From Chitinophaga filiformis (GTDB taxonomy: Bacteria > Bacteroidota > Bacteroidia > Chitinophagales > Chitinophagaceae): a stretch of 64,000 nucleotides of DNA. The stretch is from positions 1 to 64,000 of the forward strand of contig NZ_JAKIRP010000010.1 of NCBI RefSeq assembly GCF_021646545.1, in the 5' to 3' direction. A program made the translations under genes and the position numbers. The notes beneath the pieces were generated by a model. The model was not told the DNA's origin. It ran no database searches and worked only from the letters and a program-made list of their open reading frames with translations. Below, one piece after another: positions 62,253 through 64,000 of the stretch; positions within the stretch are counted from its first letter, which is position 1; the number at the start of each line of letters is the position of its first letter.

Positions 62253-63662
62253 TCAGATATTTTGAGCCATTATAATGGCCTGTTTTAATGCATTCAGTTT
62301 ATTGTTCACTTCTTCCAGCTCAGAAGATGCGACAGATTTCGCTACTACACCGGCGCCTGCCTGGTAGTATAATGTATTTGCCTTGCTCAACACAGAACGG
62401 ATCATGATGGCATGGTTAAAATCACCATTGAATCCTACTGATCCGATACAGCCTCCGTAGAAACCGCGGGCGGTGGGTTCATTTTCATCAATGATCTCCA
62501 TTGCCCTGTACTTCGGCGCGCCAGACAATGTTCCTGCCGGGAAAGTAGCTGCCAGCAATGAGAATGGGTTCAGTCCGGATTGTATTTTACCTGTCACTTC
62601 ACTCACCAGGTGAATAACATGTGAATAGTACTGTATCTTCCTGTATGATTCTACTTCCACATCTGTTGCCAGTCTGCTCAGATCATTCCGGGCCAGATCG
62701 ACCAGCATCACATGTTCTGCATTCTCCTTCGGATCTTCCAGCAGTTTTGCCGCCAGCTGTCTGTCCTGTTCATCATCACCCGTACGTTTGAAAGTACCTG
62801 CAATAGGATGAATAGTAGCTTTATTATCCTTAATGATCAGCTGTGCCTCTGGTGAGGAGCCCATTAATTTGTAATCGCCGTAATCGAAGAAGAAGAGATA
62901 AGGGGAAGGGTTAATAGAGCGGAGAGCGCGGTACACATTGAATTCGTCACCTTTGAACTTTTGCTGGAAGGCTCTGGAGAGTACAACCTGGAAAACGTCG
63001 CCGCGGAAGCAGTGTTGTTTACCTTTTTCGACGATCTCCATATACTGTTCATTCGTCAGGTTACTCTTTTCCTCCCCGTCTGCCTTGAAACCGTAGCTAG
63101 GTACGTCCTTTTGTCTTATCAGGGATTCAATGAGATCAAATTCGCTGTCAAGGCCTTCTATCACATTCTCACAGAGATAAAGCTCATCTTTAAAGTGATT
63201 GATGGCGATGATGTATTGATAAAAACGGTAGCGCATCAATGGGATGGTATTACCGTTCTGTTTATCCTTGTTAAATTCTATTGTTTCGAAGAACTGTACC
63301 GAATCAAATGTGCTGTATCCAAATAAACTGTGCACTACTGGCAGTACCGGCTTATCGGCGAAGGTGAAATTACCGAGGAATTTCTGCAGCTCACTCAACA
63401 CGCTTTGTTTGTTCTTGAGCTGTTTCCTTTCTGGCGGGAGATTAGGATACTTAAATTCAAAATCGGAGGTGCTGGTCACTTCAATGCCAGCAATAGGCTG
63501 GATGCAGATGAAGGAGAAACTGTTTTCACTTGCGCGATAGTCTGTACTTTCCAGCAGTACGGTACCAGGAAACTTGTCGCGGAGCCGCAAATAGATACCA
63601 ACAGGCGTGAACACGTCTGCCAGCATTTTCTTTGATTTTGATTTTACTTGAATACTACCCAT
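62253..63662 (-). CDS. trpE: Anthranilate synthase component I
   Basis: 469 residues. The tryptophan feedback-site motif LLES is in TVLLESTDYRASENSF (near 34-49), so the enzyme is probably inhibited by its end product. The chorismate-binding domain has the signatures PIAGTFKRTGDDEQDR and the C-terminal YQAGAGVVAKSVASSE. It makes anthranilate with TrpG. It is the first structural gene and lies downstream of a leader with a complete attenuator, so both enzyme inhibition and transcription attenuation apply. Confidence 0.95.
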   Translation of the reverse strand: MGSIQVKSKSKKMLADVFTPVGIYLRLRDKFPGTVLLESTDYRASENSFSFICIQPIAGIEVTSTSDFEFKYPNLPPERKQLKNKQSVLSELQKFLGNFTFADKPVLPVVHSLFGYSTFDSVQFFETIEFNKDKQNGNTIPLMRYRFYQYIIAINHFKDELYLCENVIEGLDSEFDLIESLIRQKDVPSYGFKADGEEKSNLTNEQYMEIVEKGKQHCFRGDVFQVVLSRAFQQKFKGDEFNVYRALRSINPSPYLFFFDYGDYKLMGSSPEAQLIIKDNKATIHPIAGTFKRTGDDEQDRQLAAKLLEDPKENAEHVMLVDLARNDLSRLATDVEVESYRKIQYYSHVIHLVSEVTGKIQSGLNPFSLLAATFPAGTLSGAPKYRAMEIIDENEPTARGFYGGCIGSVGFNGDFNHAIMIRSVLSKANTLYYQAGAGVVAKSVASSELEEVNNKLNALKQAIIMAQNI

Positions 63663-63692
63663 TGGTTTGTGATTGAGTGAGGGTGACTATCT

Positions 63693-63729
63693 AAAACGAA
63701 GAAGGCCCGCTGTGTAACAGCGAGCCTTC
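63693..63729 (-). terminator. trp attenuator terminator hairpin (segments 3:4)
   Basis: On the minus strand GAAGGCTCGCTG (63729-63718) pairs with CAGCGGGCCTTC (63712-63701) around TTACA, with one G-T wobble, followed by TTCGTTTT. It lies about 30 bp upstream of trpE. The T-run is modest. Confidence 0.8.
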
Positions 63730-63765
63730 CAAATTATATTTCATTACGAAACATGGCACTGTAAC
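63714..63765 (-). promoter_or_regulatory. trp antiterminator (segments 2:3)
   Basis: Segment 2 (GTTACAGTGCC, 63765-63755) can pair with GGCTCGCTGTTAC (63726-63714): ten pairs with one mismatch and a 2-nt bulge. This excludes the 3:4 terminator. Segment 2 is also needed for 1:2 pairing, TGGCAC (63792-63787) with GTGCCA (63759-63754), as in the E. coli trp leader. Confidence 0.7.
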
Positions 63766-63771
63766 ACCGTA

Positions 63772-63825
63772 TCAGGAACTGATATTGTGCCACCACCAAT
63801 GCTTGTTTGTAATATTTGTTATCAT
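63772..63825 (-). CDS. trpL: trp leader peptide MITNITNKHWWWHNISS
   Basis: 17 codons and a TGA stop. Three consecutive Trp codons (63798-63790) are flanked by His codons (HWWWH). The stop lies 7 nt before segment 2 of the antiterminator. A ribosome stalled on the Trp codons would cover segment 1 and allow 2:3 pairing, so transcription continues; a ribosome at the stop would cover segment 2 and let the 3:4 terminator form. The start is about 20 nt downstream of the -7 element. Three Trp codons in 17, where chance predicts under one, make this a confident call. Confidence 0.88.
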   Translation of the reverse strand: MITNITNKHWWWHNISS

Positions 63826-63844
63826 GTTTTAATATCTTGCGGAA

Positions 63845-63876
63845 CAAATATCCGGCGTTTTTTGAAAAGATGCAAA
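63845..63876 (-). promoter_or_regulatory. Promoter of the trp-his operon
   Basis: On the minus strand TTTG (63876-63873) is followed after 20 bases by GATATTTG (63852-63845), one base from the TAnnTTTG consensus. The leader peptide ATG follows at 63825. Nothing recognisable lies between 63880 and the window end. Confidence 0.6.
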
Positions 63877-64000
63877 TTTTTTTTGAAAAAATTTGTGAAG
63901 CGATAAGTTCCTGGCTTTCTGTTGCGAAATTGTACATCTTTTAGTGCTTTAGGCTTGCTTTCATTTTCCGGCCGCCCTGGTGTAGATCATCCTGACGGGC

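Larger units (their letters stand above)
52853..63876 (-). other. trp-his supra-operon: trpEGDCFBA-hisH-hisA-hisF-hisIE (and possibly tlpA)
   Basis: All genes lie on one strand from the trp promoter at 63876 to the terminator at 52853. Several adjacent stops and starts overlap (trpD/trpC, trpC/trpF); trpA to hisH is only 13 bp and hisH to hisA 6 bp. Seven trp genes make tryptophan from chorismate, and four his genes cover the middle of histidine synthesis. hisG, hisD, hisC and hisB are not in the window. Confidence 0.8.

Noticed and set aside
63734-63937. 67-codon minus-strand frame in the trp leader region
   Set aside because: It has no tryptophan codons and is AT-rich. The 17-codon frame with three Trp codons, in register with the attenuator stems, is the better leader.

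Overview
The window is a chromosomal segment of a Bacteroidota bacterium, most likely Chitinophaga or a close relative. Reasons: a flexirubin-type pigment cluster with a tyrosine ammonia-lyase very like the Flavobacterium enzyme, families typical of the phylum (DUF4270, DUF6702, DUF4907, TlpA/DUF4369, M56 protease with a TonB-plug-like tail), lipobox and signal peptides throughout, and promoters of the Bacteroidota form TTTG/TTG, about 19-21 nt, TAnnTTTG. No tRNA, rRNA or CRISPR array is visible.

Layout. 1-745: tail of a DDE transposase, then a gene-free 670 bp stretch with three very long, essentially perfect palindromes enclosed by inverted TGTAAAG-box repeats. 770-6350: esterase, an SPFH/Arc-type pair with a dyad over its promoter, M1 peptidase, HupE/UreJ and DUF6702. 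6356-31956: 25.6 kb of minus-strand genes, the flexirubin/aryl-polyene cluster. It opens with tyrosine ammonia-lyase and holds type II ketosynthases (three with Cys, two without), two ACPs, FabG, two hotdog dehydratase subunits, thioesterase, halogenase, methyltransferase, acyltransferases, LolA and lipoprotein, an MMPL exporter fusion, a CrtI-like oxidoreductase, a phosphopantetheinyl transferase and a CoA-ligase-like enzyme. 32117-37555: membrane and envelope genes (CorC-like, ZIP, PAP2, methyltransferase, LTA-synthase-like). 37780-46871: glmM, cysteine desulfurase, a LytS/LytR-type two-component system, Kelch/DUF4907 lipoproteins, DUF4270 and an outer-membrane protein. 46931-53982: GH1 glucosidase, FGE-like lipoprotein, a BlaI/M56 sensor pair with a double operator, and two TlpA-type thioredoxin proteins. 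54007-63876: one continuous trpEGDCFBA-hisH-(GNAT-hisA)-hisF-hisIE transcription unit.

The most notable findings are: (1) the triple palindrome array at 268-653, whose arms share a diverged core with every change compensated on the other arm; (2) a complete trp attenuator ahead of trpE, with a 17-residue leader peptide MITNITNKHWWWHNISS and mutually exclusive 1:2, 2:3 and 3:4 pairings, on an operon that also carries his genes; (3) an in-frame GNAT-HisA fusion; (4) two hotdog proteins of the pigment cluster that each keep only half of the FabZ catalytic dyad; (5) two TACGA-N5-TCGTA dyads positioned over the blaI promoter.

Limits: all functions come from reading the sequences. No database search, folding calculation or alignment program was run. 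Start codons were chosen by family N-termini, signal peptides and promoter positions, because Shine-Dalgarno signals are weak in this phylum.
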